Shown: positions 8,329-17,213, counted from the stretch's first letter. The stretch is 64,000 nt of DNA from JAJCYL01 sp963664285 (GCA_963664285.2 CAXXNX010000025.1:62001-126000); one strand, 5' to 3'. Notes: generated by a model from the letters alone, not told the origin. Translations and numbers: made by a program.

Positions 8329-8686
8329 TCAATTTACTATTAGTGGCTTATGTATTGAAAAGGTTGCATGCCGGGTGAATAAAAGATTCATCCGGATAAC
8401 CAATTTATTGATGATCTGATATACATGGATGAATAGAAAGAATGCCTGTAAAAATATACTATATAAGAAAAATCGCTTATTAAACCCAGTATTGGAGAAT
8501 CTTCGAATAAAAGCACCCAAAGCTGCAATAGCGCTTATTACTTGAACTTACAAATACATAAATAACTAATCCTGTGATAAAGCCACCAAAATAGTTGTCT
8601 TGGACTTCAGAATTAAAAATCCCCGAATCAATGAAAAAAATATGCAGCAATACATTCAGGGCTATTAATGTTATCAGCGCAAACAC
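8329..8686 (-). pseudogene. Small multi-helix membrane protein, frameshifted
   Basis: Frame one (from ATG 8686) encodes two hydrophobic helices (MFALITLIALNVLLHIFFI; GGFITGLVIYVF). Another frame continues VISAIAALGAFIRRFSNTGF and two more helices (FLYSIFLQAFFLFIHVYQII) to the stop at 8329. Joined, this is a roughly 120-aa four-helix membrane protein of no family I recognise. The shift lies next to a 22-bp match to the IS30 right end (8531-8552), so the lesion may be an insertion or excision scar. It begins 4 nt after the iorA-like gene. Confidence 0.4.
8531..8552. repeat. Solo IS30-family terminal inverted repeat (scar)
   Basis: The sequence GCGCTTATTACTTGAACTTA plus CA matches the right end of the two IS30 elements in this window (17186-17207 and 33252-33273) at 21 of 22 positions. 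No transposase or second end is next to it. Chance is very unlikely in 64 kb. It coincides with the frameshift in the small membrane protein gene. Confidence 0.6.
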
Positions 8687-8690
8687 GTTT

Positions 8691-10257
8691 TCAGGTATTA
8701 TTGATAATCACTCTCATCAACCGCAAACCATTTGCAATGACAGCTTCAGTCATTAACTCTAGCTGTTTATCTGTTCCAAGTTCAATCTCGTAAACCTTAG
8801 CTATACCACATTTTCGAGCAATTTTAGTCATTGAGAGACACTTGGCCGTTCCGGGCGATCCGGGATGTATCTGACCGCCCGTCGTAAGCGCAGAACCATT
8901 ATCCAAAAGAATCAAAAGAATGTTTGATTCGTGGTGCGTTGCATCACATATAGCAGGAATGGCCGAGTGAAAAAATGAAGAATCACCAAACAGTGCGATA
9001 GGAAATCTTTCAGTTTCGCCCTTATTAAATCCAGAAGCTAAGGCTACAGCGCTTCCCATAGCATACTTGGCATGAATGCGTCCCGTAACTGTAACAAGAC
9101 ATCCGGGATCACCCAGATAGAACGGCTTCAATCCAAGCGAATAACAAGCCTTATCAGCCAGGTCCAATACTTCGTCATACCGGCAATCTTCACAGTAGCT
9201 CTTAACTTTTGGTTTCTCTTTCTCTTCATTTTCGAAAGTGAAGTCTCCAATGACTTCTAAATCCGGTACCAATTGCCCTAATACTTCTCTCAAATGCCAT
9301 CTGAAAATTTCCCCCGTGGGCGACAGGCACCTGTCCATTTTTCCAAAAATTGTGGTCACCAATCCTGACATTTGAACAAGACTGCGTACTTGCATTTCCA
9401 CAACCGGATGATGTTCTTCAAGGATAAGTACCTGTTTGGCAGACCCAATAAAGCTCAGGATTGACTTTGCGCTCAAAGGATATATTACCCCCAACTTCAG
9501 AATTCTAATTTTTTGACGCCATTCATCGGGTTTAAGTAAATCCCGATGCAATAATACCTACCTCACCTTCCCCAACTACTTCCCCATAAGTATCCATTAC
9601 ATCGTTCTTGAGGTTCTCTAGAATATTTTGCAATGCCAGATGCTTATTAACTGCGTTCCCGGGGTTAGGGATAAACCGGTCTTCAATGGCTTCAGGAACA
9701 GATGGTGCAGGTAAATTAGCCGCGGGATCTTTGATCGCTAGTTTTTGTTCCACTTTTCCATAAGCTCGGGTAATCCTTATAAAAAATGGGATTCCGTATT
9801 GTTCGGATAGTTCAAAACATCCCAACGACATTCGATACCCATCTTCAGGACTTGATGGTTCCAGCCATGGCATTTCCAACAAATGAACAAGTGGGCGACT
9901 GTCCTGGTCGTTTTGTGAACCATAAGCTCCCGGATCATCACCTATAAGGAAAATGAGGCCTCCGTGAATTGGTGTCAGGTTAAGTGCCATTAGTGGATCC
10001 AGCATGGCATTTAAACCAACATTTTTGACACAAACCATGGCTCTTATACCGGTAATTGATGCTCCAATCGCAACCTCTGCCGCGACCTTTTCATTGGCTG
10101 ACCATTCGGTTGTCAAATTGTAAGCTTTGGAATTTATGGTCAGGCAATTCATCACTGCCATCCCGGGAGATCCGGGATAACCGGTAACCACTTTCACCCC
10201 CGCACTAATTGCTCCCCAGGCAATGGCCTCCTCACCGGTAACTAATTTTTCATTCAT
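8691..10257 (-). pseudogene. Indolepyruvate ferredoxin oxidoreductase alpha-subunit-like (TPP enzyme), frameshifted
   Basis: The N-terminal frame (10257-9532) is the pyruvate-ferredoxin-oxidoreductase PYR domain: LVTGEEAIAWGAISAGVKVV, GYPGSPGM, EVAIGASITGIRAM, ending GEVGIIASGFT. The next frame continues KPDEWRQKIRILKLGVIYPL, then CEDCRY, a TPP-binding domain (LGDPGCLVTVTGRI, LFGDSSFFHSA, LLDNGSALTTGGQ) and ends at 8691. A small indel near 9532-9545 joins them to a protein of about 520 aa. Unlike canonical IorA it lacks the C-terminal 4Fe-4S ferredoxin domain, and no beta subunit is adjacent. Related enzymes oxidatively decarboxylate aryl-pyruvates to acyl-CoA. Substrate uncertain. Confidence 0.75.
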
Positions 10258-10309
10258 CTATGATACCTTAGTTTTGTTCGCTTAAATTACCTAACTCATT
10301 AAGAATTGA

Positions 10310-11605
10310 ATGAAGATTTTGATTTTAGGTTCCGGAGGTAGAGAACATGCCCTTGCCTGGAAGATTAAACAAAGTACAAGGTGTAGTTCACTTTATGTAG
10401 CACCAGGCAATGCAGGCACATCAGAATTGGCCACCAATGTCAACCTTAATCCTGAAAACTTTGAAGAGATCAAAAATTTTGTGCTTGCTAATAACATTGA
10501 ACTAGTAGTTGTCGGACCCGAGGCTCCATTAGTCGTCGGGATTGTTGATTACTTCAATGGTGATAAAGATTTAAATCAAATTGCAATTATTGGACCGGGC
10601 AAGATGGGCGCCACCCTGGAAGGCAGTAAAGATTTTTCCAAAGAGTTTATGATCCGGCATGGTGTCCCAACAGCTAAGGCTAAAACCTTTAGCAAAGAAA
10701 CACTTGATGCCGGCCTCCGGTATCTTGAAAAAATTAGGACTCCTTATGTCCTTAAAGCAGACGGGCTTGCAGCTGGGAAGGGGGTGGTTATTTGCAAGGA
10801 ATTGCAGGAAGCAAAAGAGGAATTAAATCAGATGTTGGTGGAAAATAAATTTGGAGAGGCCAGCAATAAAGTGGTGATTGAGGATTACCTGGAAGGAATT
10901 GAGCTCTCCGTTTTTGTTCTTACCGACGGAAAAAATTATATGATCCTACCGGAAGCTAAGGATTACAAGAGGATCGGTGAAGGGGACACCGGCCCCAATA
11001 CCGGAGGAATGGGAGCAGTTAGCCCGGTAAATTTTGCAAACCCTGATTTTCTGAAAAAAGTTGAAGAGAAGGTTGTCCAACCAACAATTAGCGGGTTGGA
11101 GAAAGACAATATCGCTTACAAAGGCTTCATATTTATAGGTTTGATGAACATGAACGGAGAACCCTATGTCATAGAATACAATGTGCGTATGGGAGACCCG
11201 GAAAGCCAGGCGGTGATGCCACGGATCAAATCCGATTTAGTTGAGCTTCTGATGGCTACGTGGAACGAAACACTTAATCAATACACACTAGAAATAGACC
11301 CTGAATATGCCGCCACCGTAGTTTTGGTATCCGGCGGTTATCCGGGCAGCTATGAAAAAGGTAATGTGATTACCGGTCTTGATCAGGAAACAGATCAGAC
11401 CATCACTTTTCATGCTGGGACCAAAGACCTGGATAATGCTGTTGTAACTAACGGGGGAAGGGTGTTGGCTATCACAGGCAGAGGCAAAGATATAGAGTCC
11501 GCATTGGTGCGATCATATGAAAGTGTGAAAGGTATTTTCTGGAAAGACATGAACTACCGGGGAGATATTGGACAAGATCTTATAAAACTGGAAAAACAAG
11601 TATAG
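10310..11605 (+). CDS. purD: Phosphoribosylamine-glycine ligase (GARS)
   Basis: 431 aa, the usual family length. It opens with the N-domain motif MKILILGSGGREHALAWKI, followed by VVGPEAPLVVGIVDYF. The ATP-grasp core shows TPYVLKADGLAAGKGVVIC, GPNTGGMGAVSPV and YNVRMGDPESQAV. The enzyme makes glycinamide ribonucleotide from phosphoribosylamine, glycine and ATP in de novo purine synthesis. It stands alone, divergent from the iorA-like gene, with a 52-bp gap containing a possible TAGTTTTG -7 box (10268-10275). The frame is intact. Confidence 0.97.
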   Translation: MKILILGSGGREHALAWKIKQSTRCSSLYVAPGNAGTSELATNVNLNPENFEEIKNFVLANNIELVVVGPEAPLVVGIVDYFNGDKDLNQIAIIGPGKMGATLEGSKDFSKEFMIRHGVPTAKAKTFSKETLDAGLRYLEKIRTPYVLKADGLAAGKGVVICKELQEAKEELNQMLVENKFGEASNKVVIEDYLEGIELSVFVLTDGKNYMILPEAKDYKRIGEGDTGPNTGGMGAVSPVNFANPDFLKKVEEKVVQPTISGLEKDNIAYKGFIFIGLMNMNGEPYVIEYNVRMGDPESQAVMPRIKSDLVELLMATWNETLNQYTLEIDPEYAATVVLVSGGYPGSYEKGNVITGLDQETDQTITFHAGTKDLDNAVVTNGGRVLAITGRGKDIESALVRSYESVKGIFWKDMNYRGDIGQDLIKLEKQV

Positions 11606-11696
11606 CGGAGGCCTCTTCCTCAGGCAATGACTTATCTTAGCTAAATAGATGCGCTAAATTCGGAATGATCGCTTTTTAGTTAAGATTTAAACAGGT

Positions 11697-11704
11697 TACC
11701 TTTG
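11697..11704 (+). promoter_or_regulatory. Bacteroidetes-type -7 box (TACCTTTG)
   Basis: TACCTTTG fits the TAnnTTTG consensus of the Bacteroidetes primary sigma factor. It lies 22 nt before the TTG start of the desaturase gene. A weak TTTT at 11672-11676 is at -33 spacing. Predicted transcript start near 11711. Confidence 0.45.
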
Positions 11705-11726
11705 CACACACTTCAAAAAACTCGTT

Positions 11727-12665
11727 TTGGCAAAAAAGGAATTCTACTGGTCTGAAGAAAGAGAACCGCATTTCAAAAGGAGAAAGGAAATCCTGGAGAA
11801 ACATCCGGAGGTAAAAGAATTATATGGCATCGACGAAGGATTGAAATACAAAACTTTGGCACTTGTTATTTTTCAGTTAGTGACTGCGCCATTTATTGCA
11901 GAGCTCAACTGGTACTTGTATTTGCCAATTGTGTATTTCATTGGTGCTTCTGTAAGCCATACGATCTTTTTGGCCATACATGAATTAAGCCACGATCTCG
12001 CCTTTAAGAAAAAGGTATATAACAATTGGCTTGCATTAATTGCAAATATTCCTATTGTTGCCCCATATGCAATTTCTTTCAAAACCTACCACCTTAAACA
12101 TCATTGGGAACAGGGCAATGATAGGGATGACACAGACATTCCGAGTGAAACTGAAGCAAAGATATTTCGCGGTTATATCGGGAAATTGCTATGGGCCATG
12201 AATCAAATCTTGTTTTATGCAATACGGCCTGTTTTTGTTCGACCCATCAAGCTCGAAAAATGGCATATCATAAATATTGTCTTTCAGATACTAGCCATCT
12301 CAATTTACACCTATTTAGTTGGCTTCGGAGCTATCTTATATTTGTTGCTGTCAGTTTTTCTGTCCGGAAGTTTACACCCACTCGCTGGACACTTCATTTC
12401 AGAGCACTATGTATTTAGTGAGGGTCAGGAAACCTACTCTTACTATGGGCCACTGAATAAATTGGCTTTGAATGTAGGGTATCATAATGAGCACCATGAT
12501 TTTCCCAATATACCTGGTACAAGGCTTCCGATTTTGAAAAAACGGGCTCCAGAATTCTATAGTCATTTGTTCTCCCACAGCTCATGGGTGAACGTGATAT
12601 TCCAGTTCATTACGAATCCAAATATTGATCTGCATAGCCGGATAAAAAGAGCAGATAGGTTCTGA
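11727..12665 (+). CDS. Fatty acid / dihydroceramide delta-4-desaturase-like (DEGS type)
   Basis: 312 aa from a TTG start; no in-frame ATG is near. The N-terminus (FYWSEEREPHFKRRKEILEK, HPEVKELYG) matches the Lipid_DES motif typical of sphingolipid delta-4-desaturases. Three histidine boxes are in order: HELSHD (85-90), HLKHH (122-126) and HNEHH (253-257), which would bind the diiron site. Several membrane helices lie between. These enzymes put a double bond in the sphingoid base of dihydroceramide or, in other members, into acyl lipids, using O2. No sphingolipid synthesis genes are in the window, so the substrate is inferred from the N-terminal motif alone. Confidence 0.8.
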   Translation: MAKKEFYWSEEREPHFKRRKEILEKHPEVKELYGIDEGLKYKTLALVIFQLVTAPFIAELNWYLYLPIVYFIGASVSHTIFLAIHELSHDLAFKKKVYNNWLALIANIPIVAPYAISFKTYHLKHHWEQGNDRDDTDIPSETEAKIFRGYIGKLLWAMNQILFYAIRPVFVRPIKLEKWHIINIVFQILAISIYTYLVGFGAILYLLLSVFLSGSLHPLAGHFISEHYVFSEGQETYSYYGPLNKLALNVGYHNEHHDFPNIPGTRLPILKKRAPEFYSHLFSHSSWVNVIFQFITNPNIDLHSRIKRADRF

Positions 12666-12822
12666 GTTGGGAAGTGAAACTATCAATATCAGCGGATCCA
12701 AATTAATAATACCACGAGTGAACCAGGACCTGATTTACAAACACAGAAGGGCATCTCTGAACCAAAAAAATCCTTAACTTGTTTAACAAGTACTAATATT
12801 TTCCTCAACGAATCGCTTCTTA

Positions 12823-13610
12823 ATGTTGGAAATTTTTGGGTATATAGCCTCCTTTTGTATTGGACTAATCCTGGGTTTAATTGGCGGGGGTGGTTCAATT
12901 CTTACTATTCCCATTTTGATATATCTCTTCTCCATGGGTGTAGTTGAAGCCACTGCTTATTCACTTTTTATAGTTGGGATTACCAGTCTGATCGGAGCGA
13001 TAAAACGGTATCAGGTTGCAATGCTCAATATTAAAGTCGGCCTGGTATTCGGAATTCCATCCATCATCACCGTCTTTACTACCCGAATGTGGATCGTCCC
13101 GGCCCTGCCAGACATCCTGCTTCAGACCGATACCTTTATCATCACCAAACGGCTCCTCATCCTGGGAATATTCTCAATTCTGGTTATTGTTGCTTCGATT
13201 TTGATGATTGTTAGAAATGCTGAGCTGTCAGGTGATTCCGGGGAACGTCATATAATAGGTCTAGTATTTCAAGGTATATTAATCGGTTTTATAACCGGTC
13301 TTGTCGGAGTTGGAGGTGGGTTTCTCATTATGCCTTCCCTGTTTTTTTGGCCAAAATCCCTATTAAAACCGCTATTGGAACCACACTATTCATCATTGCC
13401 ATTAAATCATTAATAGGGTTTATCGGGGACGTGTCTAATCATTCAATTGATTGGAATTTCTTATTTTTGATTTCTTTAATTTCAATTTTCGGTATCTTAG
13501 TTGGCACGCAATACTCCAAACGAGTATCCGGTCTCAGGTTAAAAAAGACGTTTGGTTGGTTTACTCTTGTGGTGGGTATTACAATGTTGATCAATGAATC
13601 TTTCTTTTGA
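12823..13610 (+). pseudogene. TauE/SafE family sulfite/anion exporter, frameshifted
   Basis: Frame one (ATG 12823) gives the N-terminal half of TauE/SafE: FCIGLILGLIGGGGSILTIP and the second-half repeat GFITGLVGVGGGFLIMPSL. It runs into a 7-T tract (13342-13348) and goes out of frame. The other frame resumes LAKIPIKTAIGTTLFIIAIK and ends GWFTLVVGITMLINESFF at 13610. A one-base change in the T tract would restore a typical 8-helix protein of about 262 aa. These carriers export sulfite, sulfoacetate or other anions. It sits 21 nt before tsdA, so it probably served sulfur oxidation. The T tract makes slippage or a sequencing artefact plausible. Confidence 0.75.
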
Positions 13611-13631
13611 ATAGCCAATAAGTTGAACGAA

Positions 13632-14650
13632 ATGAAAGAATACATGTTCGAAATAGCATACATGTTCCTTGGAATGTTCATCGGATTTCTGATTTTCATG
13701 TTATCGCATGTTATTTATCCTGACTGGTATCATAATGATTCCTCTTTTGCTGAAGTACAGTGGCGGCCAAAAAGCATTCAAACAGACCTTCCAGCAGGTC
13801 AATTAGGAGCTGAGATCAAGTACGGGTATTTGTTGATCACCAAGACGTCAGATCAAATCGGACCACTGTCTAAAAATCCCAACTTAAGATATTCCGGCAA
13901 TAACCTGTCTTGTAACAATTGTCACCTCAACGCCGGAAGAACAATAGGATCCGGGTCATTTGTCGGAGTGTCTAACCGGTTTCCACAATTCAGGGGTAGG
14001 GAAAATAAAATGGGCACCCTCGAGGAGCGTATTAATGGATGCATGGAACGGAGTATGAATGGAAGGGCCTTCCCGGAGGGTAGTAAGGAGATGAAAGCCA
14101 TGATTACTTATATGAACTGGCTTAGTAATGACGTGCCACCCGAAATCGAAAAACTGTACAAGGGTTATGTTCCAATTCAAATCCCGGACTTTAAAGCAGA
14201 TCCTGAAATTGGAAAAAATTTATATGACTTACATTGCAAACTTTGCCATATGGAAAACGGATCCGGCATGCGATTTCCCGGTGAAGAGTTTACAGGCTAT
14301 ATCTATCCTCCAATAGGCGGGGATGATACCTTTAACGATGGGGCTGGCATGAATAGGGTTTTGACAGCAAGCTTCAGTTCATTAAAGGAAATATGCCCTT
14401 TGGCGCCACCCATGATGCTCCAATTGTTACCGATGAAGAAGCCTATCACCTGGCTGCTTTCATAAACACATTTGAGAGGCCATCAAAAGCCAACAGGGAA
14501 GCCGATTTTCCGGATAAAAAATTAAAACCGGTATCCACTCCCTATGGTCCTTGGGAAGATAACTTTTCTCCCGAACAACATAAATTCGGACCATTCCCCC
14601 CTATCATCGAGTTTTATATGGATGAATACGATCTCATAAAAACGAAATAG
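13632..14650 (+). pseudogene. tsdA: Thiosulfate dehydrogenase TsdA-like diheme cytochrome c, frameshifted
   Basis: Start taken at ATG 13632 (MKEYMFEIAYMFLGMF), giving an N-terminal membrane anchor. Two heme motifs, CNNCH and CKLCH, lie in a TsdA framework: NLRYSGNNLSCNNCHLNAG, RFPQFRGRENKMGTLEERIN, NGCMERSMNG (the Cys that acts as unusual heme ligand in TsdA), and GGDDTFNDGAGMNRVLTASF. The frame then shifts (about 14372-14384) and resumes NMPFGATHDAPIVTDEEAYH, PYGPWEDNFSPEQHKFGPF to the stop at 14650. Joined length is about 340 aa. TsdA couples two thiosulfates into tetrathionate. Lesion could be an error or real decay. Confidence 0.8.
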
Positions 14651-14719
14651 TACCAATTACCGGTCAGTTTAATCTGACGGGCAAACAACATCCAATATCA
14701 AGGTAACTTCTTTATTGTG

Positions 14720-15130
14720 CTAATTGGCTTCCTTTATATAGCCCCACCCCTTACTCTGCTTATCTATTATCTCCAATATGCCATCAGGTACCGTTCCTAC
14801 GCCTTTAATCAATGCCGTTTGATCCAATTCATATCTTTTTAGGGTCATGGCGCATACGTTGAAACTCACGTTATCGTTTTTTAAGACATTTTCGATCTCA
14901 CTTTTCACTGTAGATTTATCATCAAGCATCATGGCCAATGCACCACTGTATACCACAACTTCGAATTCAGAATCGGGGTACGAGGATGACATCATTTTAA
15001 CATGCCTCAGGGTTGATTGATGAATTTTTGTATCCGCACTGGTAACATCAAAAACAATTTTGACCTCCTGGGCTAATGCCGGCAAACTTGTGCAAGAAAA
15101 CATAAGGATAATAATCCAAATTTTTTTCAT
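14720..15130 (-). CDS. DsrE/F-like periplasmic sulfur-relay-type protein
   Basis: 136 aa with a clear signal peptide (MKKIWIIILMFSCTSLPALAQ). The mature part (EVKIVFDVTSADTKIHQSTL, VVVYSGALAMMLD, VSFNVCAMTLKRYELD, VGTVPDGILEIIDKQSKGWG) fits the DsrE-like fold with a single Cys in the position used in many of these proteins. It lies convergent with tsdA and just downstream of a second, Tat-exported DsrE-like gene on the same strand. Likely role: handling reduced sulfur in the periplasm, inferred from neighbours. Its stop is 69 nt from the tsdA stop; no strong terminator is visible between. Confidence 0.7.
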   Translation of the reverse strand: MKKIWIIILMFSCTSLPALAQEVKIVFDVTSADTKIHQSTLRHVKMMSSSYPDSEFEVVVYSGALAMMLDDKSTVKSEIENVLKNDNVSFNVCAMTLKRYELDQTALIKGVGTVPDGILEIIDKQSKGWGYIKEAN

Positions 15131-15167
15131 AATTTTTTTACTTGAAAGGTTGAATATTTGATAAAGA

Positions 15168-15200
15168 AACCCTTTCCTGAAAATTTTTCAGGAAAGGGTT
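15168..15200 (-). terminator. Strong hairpin terminator after the Tat-exported DsrE-like gene
   Basis: A near-perfect 33-nt palindrome with arms AACCCTTTCCTGAAA and TTTCAGGAAAGGGTT. On the minus strand it is 6 nt after the stop of the upstream gene (15207) and is followed by TTTCTTTATC. It separates that gene from the downstream DsrE gene, although read-through may still serve both. Confidence 0.75.
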
Positions 15201-15206
15201 CGAGTA

Positions 15207-15911
15207 TTACCCTACACTTGCATCGATGTATGCAATGCGATTTTCTGCCAATCGACCCAAAACCCAAACCCCGGAAGGTGCGAGTTCAAGACCTGGATGT
15301 TTGGCTGCAACAAATTCTTTATAGACATCATCAGCATTGAGTCCCATCATTCCAGCAACTGCTCCACTGTAAACCTTATAGGCCATATTGCAGACACAAA
15401 CCATGGTTCCTTGTGCCATTAATCCTTTGAGGCCAGTTAATCCGGGAAGTGGCACATCTCCTGCTTGTGGCTCATATACAGGATTCCTAAGTGCAGGCTC
15501 ACCCGTTTGAGGGTCCTTCCCTTTCAAGATCTCACCTAATTTATATTTCTCAATAAGTTCATCCTTAAAAGAATACAATATTCCATCGTGTCTTAGGACT
15601 ATGAGCACCCCAAGTTCGCTGCCTTCGGTTCCTGTCTCGGCATTGGTCATATAATATACATTTGACCACCATGCTCCCCATGGATTTGCCTGACTCATAT
15701 CATAGGCAACAGGATGTTCCATTTTGCCAATTTTTTTAATTGACTTATCTAGATCATCTGCTCCGTCTTGAACGATTGGCGATCTAAATAATTCAGGGCT
15801 TAATTTTGCCTGAACAGGATCTGACATCAATGATAAACCGGCTGTGGCTCCGGCTGCCAATGTGCCGAAAAATGTTCGTCGTGAATTCGATTTTGTGGTA
15901 GAATTTTTCAT
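15207..15911 (-). CDS. Tat-exported DsrE-like protein
   Basis: 234 aa. The N-terminus carries a twin-arginine signal (SRRTFFGTLAAGATAG, cleavage near VQA). The mature domain reads VAYDMSQANPWGAWWSNVYY, LGVLIVLRHDGILYSFKDEL, EKYKLGEI, then GTMVCVCNMAYKVYSG and LELAPSGVWVLGRLAENRI, a pattern seen in exported DsrE-like proteins with an active Cys. Tat export suggests it folds, perhaps with a cofactor, before crossing the membrane. With TauE, TsdA and the smaller DsrE protein it forms a sulfur-compound module. Precise chemistry unknown. Confidence 0.65.
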   Translation of the reverse strand: MKNSTTKSNSRRTFFGTLAAGATAGLSLMSDPVQAKLSPELFRSPIVQDGADDLDKSIKKIGKMEHPVAYDMSQANPWGAWWSNVYYMTNAETGTEGSELGVLIVLRHDGILYSFKDELIEKYKLGEILKGKDPQTGEPALRNPVYEPQAGDVPLPGLTGLKGLMAQGTMVCVCNMAYKVYSGAVAGMMGLNADDVYKEFVAAKHPGLELAPSGVWVLGRLAENRIAYIDASVG

Positions 15912-16046
15912 GATCAGTTAATTTTTTTAAAAGTTACTTATATTGAAAGCTGAGATCAACTAATAAGTGCAATTGAAGGATGAAAAAGCTTTTAAGGGCT
16001 TTTTCATCCTTCAATTGCCTGAACAGTGCAATCTTTGGATTGCAAA

Positions 16047-17200
16047 ATGTCAAAAAACTACACACATCTCAGTATTGATCAAAGGTATCAAATTGAAGCA
16101 TTATTGAAAACAGGAGCTACTCAAAAGGAGATTGCCTGTATCGTTCATTTTCACCCGTCTACGATCTCACGTGAGCTTAAGCGAAATGTGGGTTCAAGAG
16201 GTAGGGGAGCTGGTGTCTATCGAACAGCAAATGCACAAAGGAGGACCAATCTTCGTCAATAGAGCTTTGACTGAAAATTGAAAAATTCTAACAAAAAAAC
16301 GCTCTAATGTCCTTTGAAATCCAGAAACCTGGTTGATCTTCAAATTAATACATACACTCCAATCAAAAATAGTTAGCAACCCATCAAGAAAAGCCAAAAA
16401 GAGTGATTTTCACCAAACCAAAAAGAGTGATTTTCACCAAACCCATGAAAGACTGGATAGTTAACCGGCTCCAAGAAGATAGATGGAGTCCTGAATTGAT
16501 CAGCCATCAGGGAAAGAAAACGAGAGAATGTCCACTTAGCCATGAATGGATTTACCAATGGATATGGGAATGTAAGCACACCAACCACCAGGAGAACCAA
16601 GAATACAAACAACTATACACATATCTAAAACATGGCAAACGAAGGCGCAAACGAGGAAACAGAAAAGATCGTAGAGGTATTATCCCGAATAGGGTATCAA
16701 TTGAACAGCGACCCCAGATCATTAACAAAAGGGAACGATTGGGAGATATAGAAGTCGATTTAATGATGGGTAAAAACCACAAAGGCTCTTTGTTGGTGAT
16801 GACAGACCGAGCAAGTCTTTTTACCAGAATCAGAAAGATGCACAGTAAAAATGCCGATCAAATGGCCGAAGCTATTGTGGAGGAACTCTCTCAGGATAAA
16901 CACAAACTGGAAACACTCACTTTTGATAATGATATGGCATTTTCTAAACATGAGTTGATTGCTCAATCCCTTGATGTGGATGCCTATTTCACTCGTCCCT
17001 ATACTAGTCAGGATAAAGGGACAGTTGAAAATAGGATTGGGGTAATCAGAAGGTTTTATCCTAAGAAAACAGATATTAGATTTGTTACAGAGGAGCAAAT
17101 CAAAGTTGTTGAAAACAAAATCAATGAACGCCCTGTTAGAAAATTTAATTACCTAAACGCAAAGCAAGTGCTACAAAGGAAAATTGCACTTATTACTTGA
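16047..17200 (+). pseudogene. IS30 transposase, disrupted
   Basis: Same protein as 32262-33266, but interrupted. From ATG 16047 it encodes the HTH region (HLSIDQRYQIEALLKTGATQ, FHPSTISRELKRNVG) to 16258, hits the 125-bp insertion and stops at 16260-16262. The DDE part resumes near 16403 (KPKRVIFTKPMKDWIVNRLQ) and runs to 17200. The separated C-terminal part carries GDIEVDLMMG, TFDNDMAFSK and KGTVENRIGVIRRF, with the expected D, D, E. Copy A therefore cannot make an intact transposase but could be moved by copy B. Confidence 0.9.
16259..16383 (+). repeat. 125-bp module shared with IS1380 right-end region
   Basis: This segment begins ATAGAGCTTTGACTG and ends GTTAGCAACCCA. The same 125 bp is present in both IS1380 copies (31569-31693, and inverted at 40652-40776), between their transposase stop and terminal repeat. 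Here it sits alone inside the IS30 ORF. It contains a short palindrome CCAG/CTGG flanked by TTTGAA/TTCAAA, and a distant CTAAC/GTTAG pair. No terminal inverted repeats or target duplication were found. Confidence 0.85.
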
Positions 17201-17213
17201 ACTTACAAAATAC

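Larger units (their letters stand above)
15949..17207 (+). mobile_element. IS30-family element, copy A (broken)
   Basis: Ends are GCTGAGATCAACTAATAAG and, on the complement of the right end, TGTAAGTTCAAGTAATAAG, a 24-26 bp imperfect inverted repeat, with 3-bp target repeats AAA (15946-15948 and 17208-17210). Its 1259 bp exceed copy B (1110 bp) by a 125-bp insertion (16259-16383) and a 24-bp tandem duplication (AAAAAGAGTGATTTTCACC...) that break the transposase. A 19-bp perfect hairpin (15971-15989/15998-16016) and a second one at TGCAATC/GATTGCA precede the ORF. An IS1595 element has inserted at its right end. Confidence 0.9.

Noticed and set aside
12689..12898. Minus-strand ORF overlapping the TauE start
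   Set aside because: No motif, overlaps the start of a better-supported gene, poor composition.
13632..14650. SoxA-type cytochrome
   Set aside because: The order of motifs, the NGC ligand region and the PYGPW/EQHKFGPF tail fit TsdA better.
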